From NCBI GenBank assembly GCA_937965785.1, contig CALCKT010000047.1, positions 30,311 to 94,310 on the forward strand: a DNA stretch of 64,000 nt, read 5' to 3'. Positions 29,345-37,506 of this stretch are shown here, in pieces; within the stretch, counting starts at the first letter, position 1; every line of letters begins with the position of its first letter. Both the position numbers and the translations under genes were made by a program. The notes under the pieces are model-generated. The model had not been told where the DNA came from, did no database searches, and was given only the letters and a program-made list of their open reading frames with translations. The DNA comes from an uncultured Propionibacteriaceae bacterium. Lineage in GTDB: Bacteria; Actinomycetota; Actinomycetes; Propionibacteriales; Propionibacteriaceae.

Positions 29345-32232
29345 CGCGAGGCCTCCAGGAGGGGGGAGTGCAGGGCCAGCGCCCAGCCCCCGAAAGCGCC
29401 GAAACGTTCGGGACCCGCCGGGTCGCCTTCCAGGGGAGGATCGGTGAACAGCTCCGAGGCGGGGCCGGTGTAGAAATGCTCCCAGTGCGCCGGACGCCAG
29501 GCCCAGGGGGAGCTCCAGTTGGTGGTGGGCAGGTCCCAGTCGGCGGCGTTGAATCTTCGTTCCCGGGCCGACTCCGCCAGCGCCCGGGCCGGTTCCGCCG
29601 GAACCGGGACGAGCCTGGAACGACTCAGGCGGGCCCCGCGCACCAGAACCTCCAGGTGTGCGGCGGCCTCCTGCGGTGGGGTGAGCGTCACCGACCCCGG
29701 GAAGAGTTCGCCGTAATGGCGTCGCAGGTGATGGATGCGGGCCCGCGCGCTGAACCCGGAGGCCGCCAGGGCCAGCAGCTGCACCCACGGCTCGAACAGG
29801 GGACGGGGCAGGTCGCTGGGGGAGAGCACCACCAGTTCGTCGCCGCGCAGCCGCACCGTGCCCGTCAGCCGCAGACCGGAGCATTCCAGGTCGACGGGGA
29901 TGTCGCGGACCGGGCGGTCCCAGTCCGGGCGGGCCTGCTGCCAGAGCCGCCGGACCAGTTCCACGTCCGCTTCGAGAACCGCACCTCCCAAGGGGCCGGT
30001 GGGCAGCAGCTCCCTGCGCGCCTCGGCGAGGACCGCCTCGTCGGGGGATTGCCCGCCGCGGGCCGCCGCCAGCAGCCGGGAACGAATCCCCCAGGCGTCC
30101 AACCCGGCCGCGCTGAGCGGCAGGTCGTTGCTGATCTCCGGGGCGAAGTTCCCCCGGATCCCCGCCCGTTCACGCAGGAAAGCGGCCGCGGGGTCGCGCA
30201 GGAAACGGGTCACCTCGTCCAGGGACATGGGGCCGGTGTCGTCACCGACGGGCAGTTGGAGGGCGGCCCTGCGACGCACCGCGCTGGCCGGCGCGGCCCC
30301 GGCGGGTTCGATTCGCAGGCTGCGGGCCATCTCCAGGGCGGCGGTGTCGAAACTCGGGTCGGGGCCCGTGAAGTTCTTCTCCGAATGCGCCGTCAGGGGC
30401 GGTTCCCGCATCTCGGGTGTGACGCCCAGCCGGCGCCACAGCCAGGTGAGGGTGGTCGGGTGTTCCCGGACGGCATCGGTGGTCTCGGAGCGGTGCTGGT
30501 GCACCACCACCAGGTGCCGGGCGGCCCGGGCATGATCCAGCAGGTCCTCCAGGCGTTCCTGCCCGGGATCCGGCAGGATGCCGGGGATTGCGTCGGGAAT
30601 GGGATCGAGCATGCCGTCCTCGAAACCGAGCAGCGCGACCACGGGGAAGTCCACGCCCTTGAGCTCCCCCGGGCCGACGACGGCGAGATTGCCATTGCCG
30701 ACCACCGTGCGCGATGCGGGCTCGGTGGCGAGCTGCTCCAGCAGCCGGGTGAAATCGGAGGCCGTCACCCTGACGGGGCTGGTGGCCCCCTCCTCCGCCA
30801 GCCGTTCCAGGCGGGAGGTCGCCTCCTGGAGCAGCGGATCGTCCGCGGGCGGCAGGCCGACGAGCTCGTCGAGCAGCCCCCGGGCCCGGGTGATCCACTC
30901 AGGAATGGTGGCGGGTTCGGCGGCGGCCGCGTAACGCCGCAGCCGGGTGAAGATCTCCGTGAGCGACCCGATCAGTTCCAGCTCCGACGTGCCGACGGCA
31001 TCCACGCCGGAGATGGGCAGGGCCGTGCTTCCGGGGGTCAGGGCGAGCCCTGCCAGCAGCCGGTCGAGGCCCCGGGCCCAGGTGTTCTGAGCGATCCCGG
31101 GAAGCCCCTGCTCCGCGCGGTGCCGGGCGTCGAGGCCCCAACGGATCCCGGCGGCGTCGACCAGCCGGGCCAGTTCGTCGCGTTCCGGCAACCGCCAACG
31201 GTACGAGATCGGTGCCAGGTCCAGCAGATCCAGCAGGGAACTGGCGGTGACGCGGGAATCCCGCAGCCCGGTGGCCTCGGCCAGGGTACGCAGCACGGGA
31301 TTGGGGGCGCGGACCTCGGGTGGGGCCTGGAGTCGCAGGCGCCGGCCCGGGTGGGAGCTGCCCTCGAGCGGCGCGAATGCCAGGCAGAGGGCGGGCCACC
31401 AGGCCGCGGGGTCGGGAACAACCACCAGGATGTCCCGCGGTTCCAGGCCGGGATCCTCCTGCAGGATGCGGCACAGTTCATCGCGCAGCACCTCGGCCTG
31501 TCGCAGCGGGTCGTGGGAGCCCAGCCAGGTGATTCTCTGCGGCCTCGCCGTGCCGTCCAGTTCCAGGAAGGGGACCTCCCGGCGCCGACCGATGGCCTCC
31601 AGCAGCAGCTTCGTCGCCGCCGGCAGGTCCGGGCAGTGCAGCACGGCCGTGGCAGGTCCGGGTGTCTCCGCCAGGGCGGCGCTCAGCCGTGTCAGCTCCT
31701 CGACCGGATCCCATTCGAGGATCTCGGTGACGCGCACCGTGAGCTCCGGTTGCCAGCTCAGATGCCCGGGTAGTTCCTCGGCGGCCTCCTCCGGGTCCGC
31801 CAGCCAGCGGGCGAGCAGCTCCGGGTGATGCTCCGAGTAGCGACGCAGCAGGACGGCAAGGCGCTGCGAGGTGCCGCGCAGCCTGCCCGGGCCCGCCCCG
31901 AGATGCTCCGCCACCACGGGATGCGATCCCTGGAAATCCGGGTCCTGGAGGACCTCCCGGATCGCCAGTTCCAGTGCCAGACCCCGCCACGGGGAGGGTT
32001 CCCCGTCGCTCAGTTCCGCCTGCAGCTGCGCCGCCCAGCGGTCGGCCGGTATCAGATCCACCCCCGCGAGGATGCCGATCCGGGCGGCCAGCGCCTGTCC
32101 CGCCAGGCGCGCGGTGGCGGCCGACGAAGTGACGATCCGAACGCGTTCCAGCACCCCGGGACGCAATTCATCCAGCCACGCCGCCAGGGCGTCGATCAGA
32201 TCCTCCCAACGCCCCGCCACTCTCCTGTCCAA
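29341..32232 (-). CDS. recC: Exodeoxyribonuclease V gamma subunit RecC
   Basis: Inactivated helicase/nuclease-like subunit that scans for Chi and splits the strands in RecBCD. The 963-residue product lacks a working Walker A motif, as expected, and has RecC-type blocks such as DILVVVPDPAAWWPAL, LGFEDGMLDPIPDAIPG and HARAARHLVVVHQHRS. The TTG at 32232 is called on an AAGGAGAGG stretch upstream; a GTG at 32220 is possible but has poor spacing. It is the first gene of recC-recB-recD, divergent from uvrD2, with TAATGT as -10 candidate (32270-32265). Confidence 0.9.
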   Translation of the reverse strand: MDRRVAGRWEDLIDALAAWLDELRPGVLERVRIVTSSAATARLAGQALAARIGILAGVDLIPADRWAAQLQAELSDGEPSPWRGLALELAIREVLQDPDFQGSHPVVAEHLGAGPGRLRGTSQRLAVLLRRYSEHHPELLARWLADPEEAAEELPGHLSWQPELTVRVTEILEWDPVEELTRLSAALAETPGPATAVLHCPDLPAATKLLLEAIGRRREVPFLELDGTARPQRITWLGSHDPLRQAEVLRDELCRILQEDPGLEPRDILVVVPDPAAWWPALCLAFAPLEGSSHPGRRLRLQAPPEVRAPNPVLRTLAEATGLRDSRVTASSLLDLLDLAPISYRWRLPERDELARLVDAAGIRWGLDARHRAEQGLPGIAQNTWARGLDRLLAGLALTPGSTALPISGVDAVGTSELELIGSLTEIFTRLRRYAAAAEPATIPEWITRARGLLDELVGLPPADDPLLQEATSRLERLAEEGATSPVRVTASDFTRLLEQLATEPASRTVVGNGNLAVVGPGELKGVDFPVVALLGFEDGMLDPIPDAIPGILPDPGQERLEDLLDHARAARHLVVVHQHRSETTDAVREHPTTLTWLWRRLGVTPEMREPPLTAHSEKNFTGPDPSFDTAALEMARSLRIEPAGAAPASAVRRRAALQLPVGDDTGPMSLDEVTRFLRDPAAAFLRERAGIRGNFAPEISNDLPLSAAGLDAWGIRSRLLAAARGGQSPDEAVLAEARRELLPTGPLGGAVLEADVELVRRLWQQARPDWDRPVRDIPVDLECSGLRLTGTVRLRGDELVVLSPSDLPRPLFEPWVQLLALAASGFSARARIHHLRRHYGELFPGSVTLTPPQEAAAHLEVLVRGARLSRSRLVPVPAEPARALAESARERRFNAADWDLPTTNWSSPWAWRPAHWEHFYTGPASELFTDPPLEGDPAGPERFGAFGGWALALHSPLLEASR

Positions 32233-32280
32233 AGCGATGATCCTCTCCTTCCCTGCGATCGATCACATTAGTGCGCGCCA

Positions 32281-32323
32281 CCGACAAAACCGCGGGGCGG
32301 GGCACCGGTCGGGGTTTTGTCGG
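32281..32323. promoter_or_regulatory. 11-bp inverted repeat in the recC/uvrD2 divergent promoter region
   Basis: CCGACAAAACC (32281-32291) and its exact complement GGTTTTGTCGG (32313-32323) are separated by 21 GC-rich bases. On each side the arm is followed by exactly ten bases and then a -10-like hexamer: TAATGT towards recC (32270-32265) and TTGAAT towards uvrD2 (32334-32339). The arms therefore occupy the upstream part of both promoters symmetrically. It may be a shared operator or matched promoter elements; a hairpin in RNA is unlikely because neither transcript would contain both arms. Confidence 0.55.
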
Positions 32324-32337
32324 CTTGGCCTGTTTGA

Positions 32338-34401
32338 ATGGTCCTCGTGACTGACCCGATCCTCGACGCCCTTGACCCCGAACAGCGGCAGGTGGCGACG
32401 CTGCTGGACCGGCCGCTGGTGGTGTTGGCGGGGGCGGGGACGGGCAAGACGCGGGCGATCACTCACCGGGTTGCCCACGCCGTCCGGGAGGGGCGTTACG
32501 CCCCGGCCGCGACCCTCGCGGTCACCTTCACAACGCGGGCGGCGGGCGAACTGAAGTCGCGGCTGGCCGGGCTCGGAGTGCGCAGGGTATCGGCCCGGAC
32601 CATCCATGCCGCCGCGCTCAGCCAGTGCCGTTACTTCTGGCCGACGGCCTACGGCTCCGAATTCCCCGCGTTGCTGGACAACCCATTCCCACTCGTGGGG
32701 CGGGCCGCGAACCGGGTGCTCGGCAACGCCGACACGAACCTGGTCCGGGACCTGATCGGCGAGATCGGCTGGGCCAAGTCCAGCAACGTTCCCCCAAGCC
32801 GCTACTCCCGGCTCGCCCGCGGCCGCGAGGTCGCGGGGGTGGAACCCGAACGCGTGGCCCAGGTGATGGAAGCCTACGAAAAACACAAGACCAGCGCAGG
32901 GGTGGTGGATTTCAACGACATCCTCCTGTGCGCGGCCGCGCTGCTGGTGGAGCATCCCGCCGTCGCCGAGCAGATCCGGGGCGCCTACCGGCACTTCGTG
33001 GTGGACGAGTACCAGGACGTCTCCGCGATCCAGCACCGCCTGGTGTCACTGTGGGTGGACGGCCGCCCCGACATCTGCGTGGTCGGTGATCCCCAGCAGG
33101 CCATCCACGGTTTCGCCGGCGCCAGGGCCGACTGCCTGACCGGTTTCGCCTCCGAACATCCCGGGGCCCGGCAGGTGAGGCTGGTCCGCAACTATCGTTC
33201 CAGCCCGTCAATCGTCCAGCTCGCGAACCGTATCGTGCGCCGCCGTCCCGGGGCGGGGGACCTGCGCCCCACACGCCCCGAGGGGCCGCCCCCCGAGTTC
33301 CACGACGACGGCACGGAGGAGGACGAGGCCCGGGCCGTGGTCGCCTGGCTGCGGGAACGACACACCGAGGGCATCCCGTGGGGCGAGTGCGCGGTGCTCC
33401 ACCGCATCAATGCTCAGTCACCCATCCTCGAATCCGCCCTGGACGCCGCCCGCATCCCCTACCAGGTCAAGGGCACCGACCGGTTCTGGGAGCGCCCCGA
33501 GGTTCGGGACGCGGTGAACCGGCTGGGCCGCGCTGCGCAGCAGAATTCCGGGAGCCGCCCGGGGGAGCTGCTGGACGAGGTGCTGTCCGAGCTGCGATGG
33601 AGCCCGGAGGCCCCGTCGGGGATGGGTGCGCAGCGGGAACGCTGGGAGTCCATCAATTCCCTGGTGCAGATGATCCGTGACGTCCAGGAGACCACCCCGG
33701 AGTGGACGGCCCCCGAGTTCACCGCCTGGCTGAACGACCACGCCAGCCTCGAGACCCCGCCCGCCACCAGCGCCGTCACGCTGGCGACCATGCACGCCGC
33801 CAAGGGGCTCGAATGGGATGCGGTGGCCGTGGTCGGGGTGCGCGAGGGCATGGTGCCCTTCGCGCTGAGCCAGGAGGAACCAGCGCTGTCGGAGGAGCGG
33901 AGACTCCTGCACGTCGCGGTCACCCGGGCCCGCCAGCGGCTGCGGGTTTCGTGGCCCGGCAGGCCTTCCCGTGGCCGTGGCGCGCGTTCCCGTTTCCTGA
34001 CGGGTCTCGTGCCCGAGCAACAGGTTCCCGCCACCCGCTCCGGCAGGGCCGGGCGGGGCAGCGTGCGTTCCCGGACATGTTTCGTCTGCCGGGAGCAGTT
34101 GACCGCCGCCTCCGAACGCAAACTGGGGCGTCACATCGGCTGCGAGGCGCCTTTCGACGAGGAACTCCTGGCCGCCCTGAAGACCTGGCGGTTGGAGACC
34201 GCCAACGCCGCATCCCAACCGGCCTTCGTGATCTTCACCGACACCACCCTGCAGGCCATCGCCGAGGCCGAACCGGCTGATCGCGCCCAGCTGCTGCGGA
34301 TCAGCGGCATAGGTGCGGTGAAGGCTGACCGGTTCGGTTCTGACGTGCTGCGGATCGTCGCGGAACACAGCGAGCGGGGTGCCGCACCGGAAGGGGAATG
34401 A
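32338..34401 (+). CDS. uvrD2: UvrD2-type SF1 DNA helicase with zinc motif and HRDC domain
   Basis: ATP-dependent 3'-5' DNA helicase of the UvrD/PcrA family, the actinobacterial UvrD2 branch involved in repair. The 687-residue protein has Walker A AGAGTGKT (31-38), VDEYQD, GDPQQAIHGFAGA, TLATMHAAKGLEWDAV and LLHVAVTRARQ. The cysteine motif CFVC...HIGC follows, then an HRDC-like C-terminal domain (about 620-680: ISGIGAVKADRFGSDVL). The ATG at 32338 gives this length; a GTG at 32347 may be the real start, since a TTGAAT -10 at 32334-32339 would put the transcript start there (leaderless). It is divergent from recC. Confidence 0.92.
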   Translation: MVLVTDPILDALDPEQRQVATLLDRPLVVLAGAGTGKTRAITHRVAHAVREGRYAPAATLAVTFTTRAAGELKSRLAGLGVRRVSARTIHAAALSQCRYFWPTAYGSEFPALLDNPFPLVGRAANRVLGNADTNLVRDLIGEIGWAKSSNVPPSRYSRLARGREVAGVEPERVAQVMEAYEKHKTSAGVVDFNDILLCAAALLVEHPAVAEQIRGAYRHFVVDEYQDVSAIQHRLVSLWVDGRPDICVVGDPQQAIHGFAGARADCLTGFASEHPGARQVRLVRNYRSSPSIVQLANRIVRRRPGAGDLRPTRPEGPPPEFHDDGTEEDEARAVVAWLRERHTEGIPWGECAVLHRINAQSPILESALDAARIPYQVKGTDRFWERPEVRDAVNRLGRAAQQNSGSRPGELLDEVLSELRWSPEAPSGMGAQRERWESINSLVQMIRDVQETTPEWTAPEFTAWLNDHASLETPPATSAVTLATMHAAKGLEWDAVAVVGVREGMVPFALSQEEPALSEERRLLHVAVTRARQRLRVSWPGRPSRGRGARSRFLTGLVPEQQVPATRSGRAGRGSVRSRTCFVCREQLTAASERKLGRHIGCEAPFDEELLAALKTWRLETANAASQPAFVIFTDTTLQAIAEAEPADRAQLLRISGIGAVKADRFGSDVLRIVAEHSERGAAPEGE

Positions 34402-34405
34402 AAAA

Positions 34406-34452
34406 GCCCCGCCCGGGGGTTCGCCTTCCCCTGCGAACTTTCCCGGGCGGGT
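34406..34452 (-). terminator. Rho-independent terminator of the DUF2342 gene
   Basis: Stem CCCGCCCGGG (34408-34417) / CCCGGGCGGG (34442-34451), with an inner GTTCGC/GCGAAC stem. On the minus strand the hairpin is followed by GCTTTTT, the U-run of an intrinsic terminator. It overlaps the uvrD2 stop region and could also slow plus-strand transcription, though no T-run exists in that direction. Confidence 0.85.
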
Positions 34453-34496
34453 GCTGTGATGCAAGTCAATCGCGTGGAGGGTGCTTTAGTCAAGTG

Positions 34497-35804
34497 CTAC
34501 TCACCAAGCAGTTTGCGAAGCTCCACGTCGAAGTCCCCGTCGTCCTCGTCCCGGTGGGCCGGGTGCACGTAGGAGAGGGGATCCTCCAGGTGCCGGGCGG
34601 TCGGCAACATGTCGGGATGCCGCCACACATCGTCGCGTTCGGTGGGCCCGTGGCGGTGCTCCATGGCCGCCCACAGGTTCTCCGCGTCGCGCACCAGACG
34701 GGGACGCCGCTCCAGGCCGAGCAGGTCCCGGAACACCTCGCGGGTGGGGCCCGCGGAGGCGCGGCGCCGACGCACCACCTCGTCGAGCTGCGCGGAGTTG
34801 GTCATCCAGTTCGAGGCGGCCCGGTTCGTGACGTGATCAACCCAGCCCTCGATCAGGGCCAGCAGCACCTCGAGGCGACCCAGGATCTCCAGCTGCAGTT
34901 CGGTGCTGGCGGGTTTGAAGAACGAACCCCGCACCTTCTCGCCGACGGCGACGATGTCCTCCAGCGAAACCTCCTCACCGCCGATGTCCAGCTGCGAGGA
35001 CAACGCCTCGAAGTCGATCCGGATCTCGCGGGCGTAGTGGGCCAGGAGCGCCTCCAGCTGCGGGGACAGCCACCCGACTCCGTGGAACAGCCGTTGTCTC
35101 GCGGCCTCGCGCAGCAGCAGGTAGAGCATGACGTCGCTGTCCGGCAGGTCGAGATCGCGGGTGAACTCGGCGACGTTCGCGGGCAGCACCGTCACCGCCG
35201 ACCCCTGGGCGAGGGAGATCCCGACCTCCGATCCGGTCAGCGTGGAGCCGGCCACCGAGGCCAGCACCTTGCCCAACCGGTCGCGGTAGATCAGCGATGC
35301 CGAGGTCCGCATCAGGGGGGCGAGCATCGAGGAGAGGTCGGCGAACTGCGGATCCTCGGGGGCTGCGGTGCCGCGCTGCAGCGCATCGGCGAGCCCGTCG
35401 ATGATCGGTTCGACCAGGCGCCGCCACCCCGCGGAGGTGGATTCGATCCAGTCCCCGCGGCGCTGCGTGACCGGGGGTGTCCCGGACGAGGCGAATCGTG
35501 TCACCGGGTCCAGCCAGGACTGGGCCAGCCGCTCCGCGTCGACGATGGCGAGCCGTTCCCCGGGCGAGAGGGACGGGTCGGGGCCAAGCTCCGAGGCGAG
35601 ACGACGTGCCGCGGTGATCGTGGTTCGCCAGGCGGCTTCCGGGTCCTGGTCGGCCGGGGTGATGCCGAACCTGATCCCACCGGATGCATGCAGCCGCTGC
35701 ATCTGTTTCATCAACTCGTCGAGATCCAGGTCCTCGGCGCTGAGGCCGAGCTGCTCCATCATGCGTCTGAGCTGTTCGAAATCGAACCCTCCAGGAGTTG
35801 ACAT
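34497..35804 (-). CDS. DUF2342 (zincin-like, F420-associated-type) protein
   Basis: A 435-residue soluble protein of an actinobacterial family annotated as zinc-dependent metalloprotease-like (Zincin_2/DUF2342). Family blocks seen include LVEPIIDGLADAL, GSEVGISLAQGSAVTVLP, LYLLLREAARQRLFHGVGWL and IEGWVDHVTNRAA. I do not see a classical HExxH, so proteolytic activity is not established from sequence. The C-terminus (LRDAENLWAAMEHRHG, DVWRHPDMLPT) is typical. It is divergent from the YlbL-type protease gene and ends in a strong terminator. In many actinobacteria it neighbours the same membrane protease and UPF0182 genes. Confidence 0.75.
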   Translation of the reverse strand: MSTPGGFDFEQLRRMMEQLGLSAEDLDLDELMKQMQRLHASGGIRFGITPADQDPEAAWRTTITAARRLASELGPDPSLSPGERLAIVDAERLAQSWLDPVTRFASSGTPPVTQRRGDWIESTSAGWRRLVEPIIDGLADALQRGTAAPEDPQFADLSSMLAPLMRTSASLIYRDRLGKVLASVAGSTLTGSEVGISLAQGSAVTVLPANVAEFTRDLDLPDSDVMLYLLLREAARQRLFHGVGWLSPQLEALLAHYAREIRIDFEALSSQLDIGGEEVSLEDIVAVGEKVRGSFFKPASTELQLEILGRLEVLLALIEGWVDHVTNRAASNWMTNSAQLDEVVRRRRASAGPTREVFRDLLGLERRPRLVRDAENLWAAMEHRHGPTERDDVWRHPDMLPTARHLEDPLSYVHPAHRDEDDGDFDVELRKLLGE

Positions 35805-35905
35805 TGGGCATCAAGCCTTTCACACGGGAGAACCGGTTTTCGGAAACCATTCAACCCTACGGGATCAAGGAAATCCGGGTTGACGACCCGGTGAACTCCT
35901 CTTGG

Positions 35906-35911
35906 TAGGCT
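35906..35911 (+). promoter_or_regulatory. Candidate -10 element of the YlbL operon (TAGGCT)
   Basis: TAGGCT at 35906-35911 fits the actinobacterial TANNNT -10 consensus, 38 bases ahead of the chosen TTG start at 35949 and just before the AAGGAGG ribosome binding site. A TTGACG at 35880-35885 is present but 20 bases away, longer than ideal, so the -35 is uncertain. Confidence 0.4.
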
Positions 35912-35948
35912 TGTCGCCACCCGCGTGGCAGGCAAGGAGGGGCGAGAG

Positions 35949-36989
35949 TTGTCTCGAAACATGGTGGCCGTCGTTTCCTCGGCGTTGTTCGTGGTGCTCG
36001 CTGCCGGTCTCATCCTGATTCCGGTGCCGTTCGTGACCTGGCATCCCGGGCAGACCGTCGACGTGATGGGAAGCACCGATGAGGGGCCGCTCATCGAGAT
36101 CTCCGGCATTCCCACGAGCAACAGCGGCGGCAAACTGCTGATGACCACGGTCTCCACCACGCGGGTCGATTCCGGCATCAGCCTTCCCGAGGCGCTGCTG
36201 GCGCACATCGCCGTCGACTCGGACGCCCTGCCGCGTGATGTCGTGTACCCGGCCGGCAAAACGAACGCCGAGGTGCAGAACGAGGCGGTCGCCATGATGG
36301 ACTCCTCCCGCGTCAACGCCACCGTCGCCGCCCTCAGGGCCGCGGGACAGACGGTCACCGAGATGCCGATGGTGTCCTCGGTCAGCCTGTCGGGACCCGC
36401 GAACGGACAGCTGCGTCCCGGCGACCTCATCGAGGCCGTGGACGGCAGTGAGGTGACCACCAACGAAGAGGTGAAAACCGCCATCCAGACCAGAGCCGTC
36501 GGGGACCCCATCGTTTTCAGGGTGATACGCGGCGGCAGCAGCGAGAACGTCACGGTGACGACGGTCACGGAACGGGACGGGGCCCCCTACCTCGGGATCT
36601 CGCTCTCGATCGGTTACCGCTACGCGCCCTCGGTCTCCTACCGGATCGACTCCGGCATCGTCGGTCCCTCCGCGGGCCTGGTGTTCGCCCTTGCCATCTA
36701 CGACCGCATCACCGACGGGGTGCTGCGCGAGGGACGGGTGGTGGCGGGCACCGGTCAGGTGGATGCCGCGGGGAAGGTGTACGGCATTGGTGGGATCCGG
36801 GAGAAGATCAAGGGCGCGGAGGCCGCCGGGGCGAAGCTGTTCCTCATGCCGGCCAGCAACTGCGCCGACCTGGGGGACCTGCACACCAACCTCAGGCTGG
36901 TGCCCGTGGGTACTCTCAAGGACGCGATCGCTGCGTTGCAGCTGGTCAACGAAGGACAATCCACACAGGAGGTGCCCAGCTGTGGCTGA
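35949..36989 (+). CDS. YlbL-type membrane-anchored Lon-like protease with PDZ domain
   Basis: Serine protease of the Lon-C (S16) class fixed to the outside of the membrane. The 346-residue protein has one N-terminal helix (about 5-26), a PDZ domain (about 140-205, LSGPANGQLRPGDLIEAVDG) and a Lon proteolytic domain with the dyad Ser241 (GIVGPSAGL) and Lys286 (GIGGIREK). TTG at 35949 is chosen because AAGGAGG lies eight bases upstream; ATG at 35961 is the alternative. Its last bases overlap the next gene. In Bacillus the homologue degrades a division inhibitor; the target here is unknown. Confidence 0.88.
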   Translation: MSRNMVAVVSSALFVVLAAGLILIPVPFVTWHPGQTVDVMGSTDEGPLIEISGIPTSNSGGKLLMTTVSTTRVDSGISLPEALLAHIAVDSDALPRDVVYPAGKTNAEVQNEAVAMMDSSRVNATVAALRAAGQTVTEMPMVSSVSLSGPANGQLRPGDLIEAVDGSEVTTNEEVKTAIQTRAVGDPIVFRVIRGGSSENVTVTTVTERDGAPYLGISLSIGYRYAPSVSYRIDSGIVGPSAGLVFALAIYDRITDGVLREGRVVAGTGQVDAAGKVYGIGGIREKIKGAEAAGAKLFLMPASNCADLGDLHTNLRLVPVGTLKDAIAALQLVNEGQSTQEVPSCG

Positions 36990-37506
36990 GGTGGATCCGA
37001 GCCGCCTGATCGCGGCCCTGGCCGACATCGAACGTCACGTCTCGGAACTCGGGTGGGATCAGCCCGCGCGGCTCTTCGCGTTGGTTGAGACCGCCACGCT
37101 GCTTGAGCTGGAACCGCAGCTGCGGGAACGGGTCACCTGCACCGCGGCGGACGCATTGACCGCCGTTGAGCAGGAGGACTTCCAGCTCGGGGGCGACATC
37201 GCCGCGCGGCTGGCGCGCCTGACCTGGCCGGCGACCGTGACCGGATGCGCGATCGCGATGGAGCGCACCTTCCTGCCGTCCCGCTTCGAGTCCCAGATAC
37301 CCGCCGACCCCGACGAGGCCGTCGAGTTCGTGAACAACCACGAGGCCCGCATCGACGTCCGGGTGGTGGTCGGTGCGCTGCGCGACGGGTCGCGGCACGG
37401 CCTGGCCCGTGTGCTCAGCAACCCGGAAGACCTGCTCGGAGCCGAGGAACTGGTCCCCGGCCTGGCCGATGCCCTGCTGGCCACGTTTAAGGAGGAGAAC
37501 GCATGA
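36982..37506 (+). CDS. PPA1387-family conserved protein
   Basis: A 174-residue soluble, acidic protein of a family conserved beside UPF0182 genes in actinobacteria; no enzymatic motif is known. It is mostly helical at the start (LIAALADIERHVSELGWDQPARLFALVETA) and has a central TCTAADALTAVEQEDF block. The GTG at 36982 has AGGAGG at 36967-36972 and overlaps the YlbL stop by eight bases; its own stop overlaps the UPF0182 start (ATGA). This tight coupling suggests that the three products act together or in fixed ratio. Function unknown. Confidence 0.75.
   Translation: MAEVDPSRLIAALADIERHVSELGWDQPARLFALVETATLLELEPQLRERVTCTAADALTAVEQEDFQLGGDIAARLARLTWPATVTGCAIAMERTFLPSRFESQIPADPDEAVEFVNNHEARIDVRVVVGALRDGSRHGLARVLSNPEDLLGAEELVPGLADALLATFKEENA

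Noticed and set aside
27206..29473. Long plus-strand open frame opposite recB
   Set aside because: Gln/Gly/Arg-rich shadow; recB motifs and the coupled starts of recC, recB and recD lie on the other strand.
32281..32323. LexA/SOS box between recC and uvrD2
   Set aside because: The repeat does not contain GAAC-N4-GTTC; arms and spacing differ from the actinobacterial LexA consensus.
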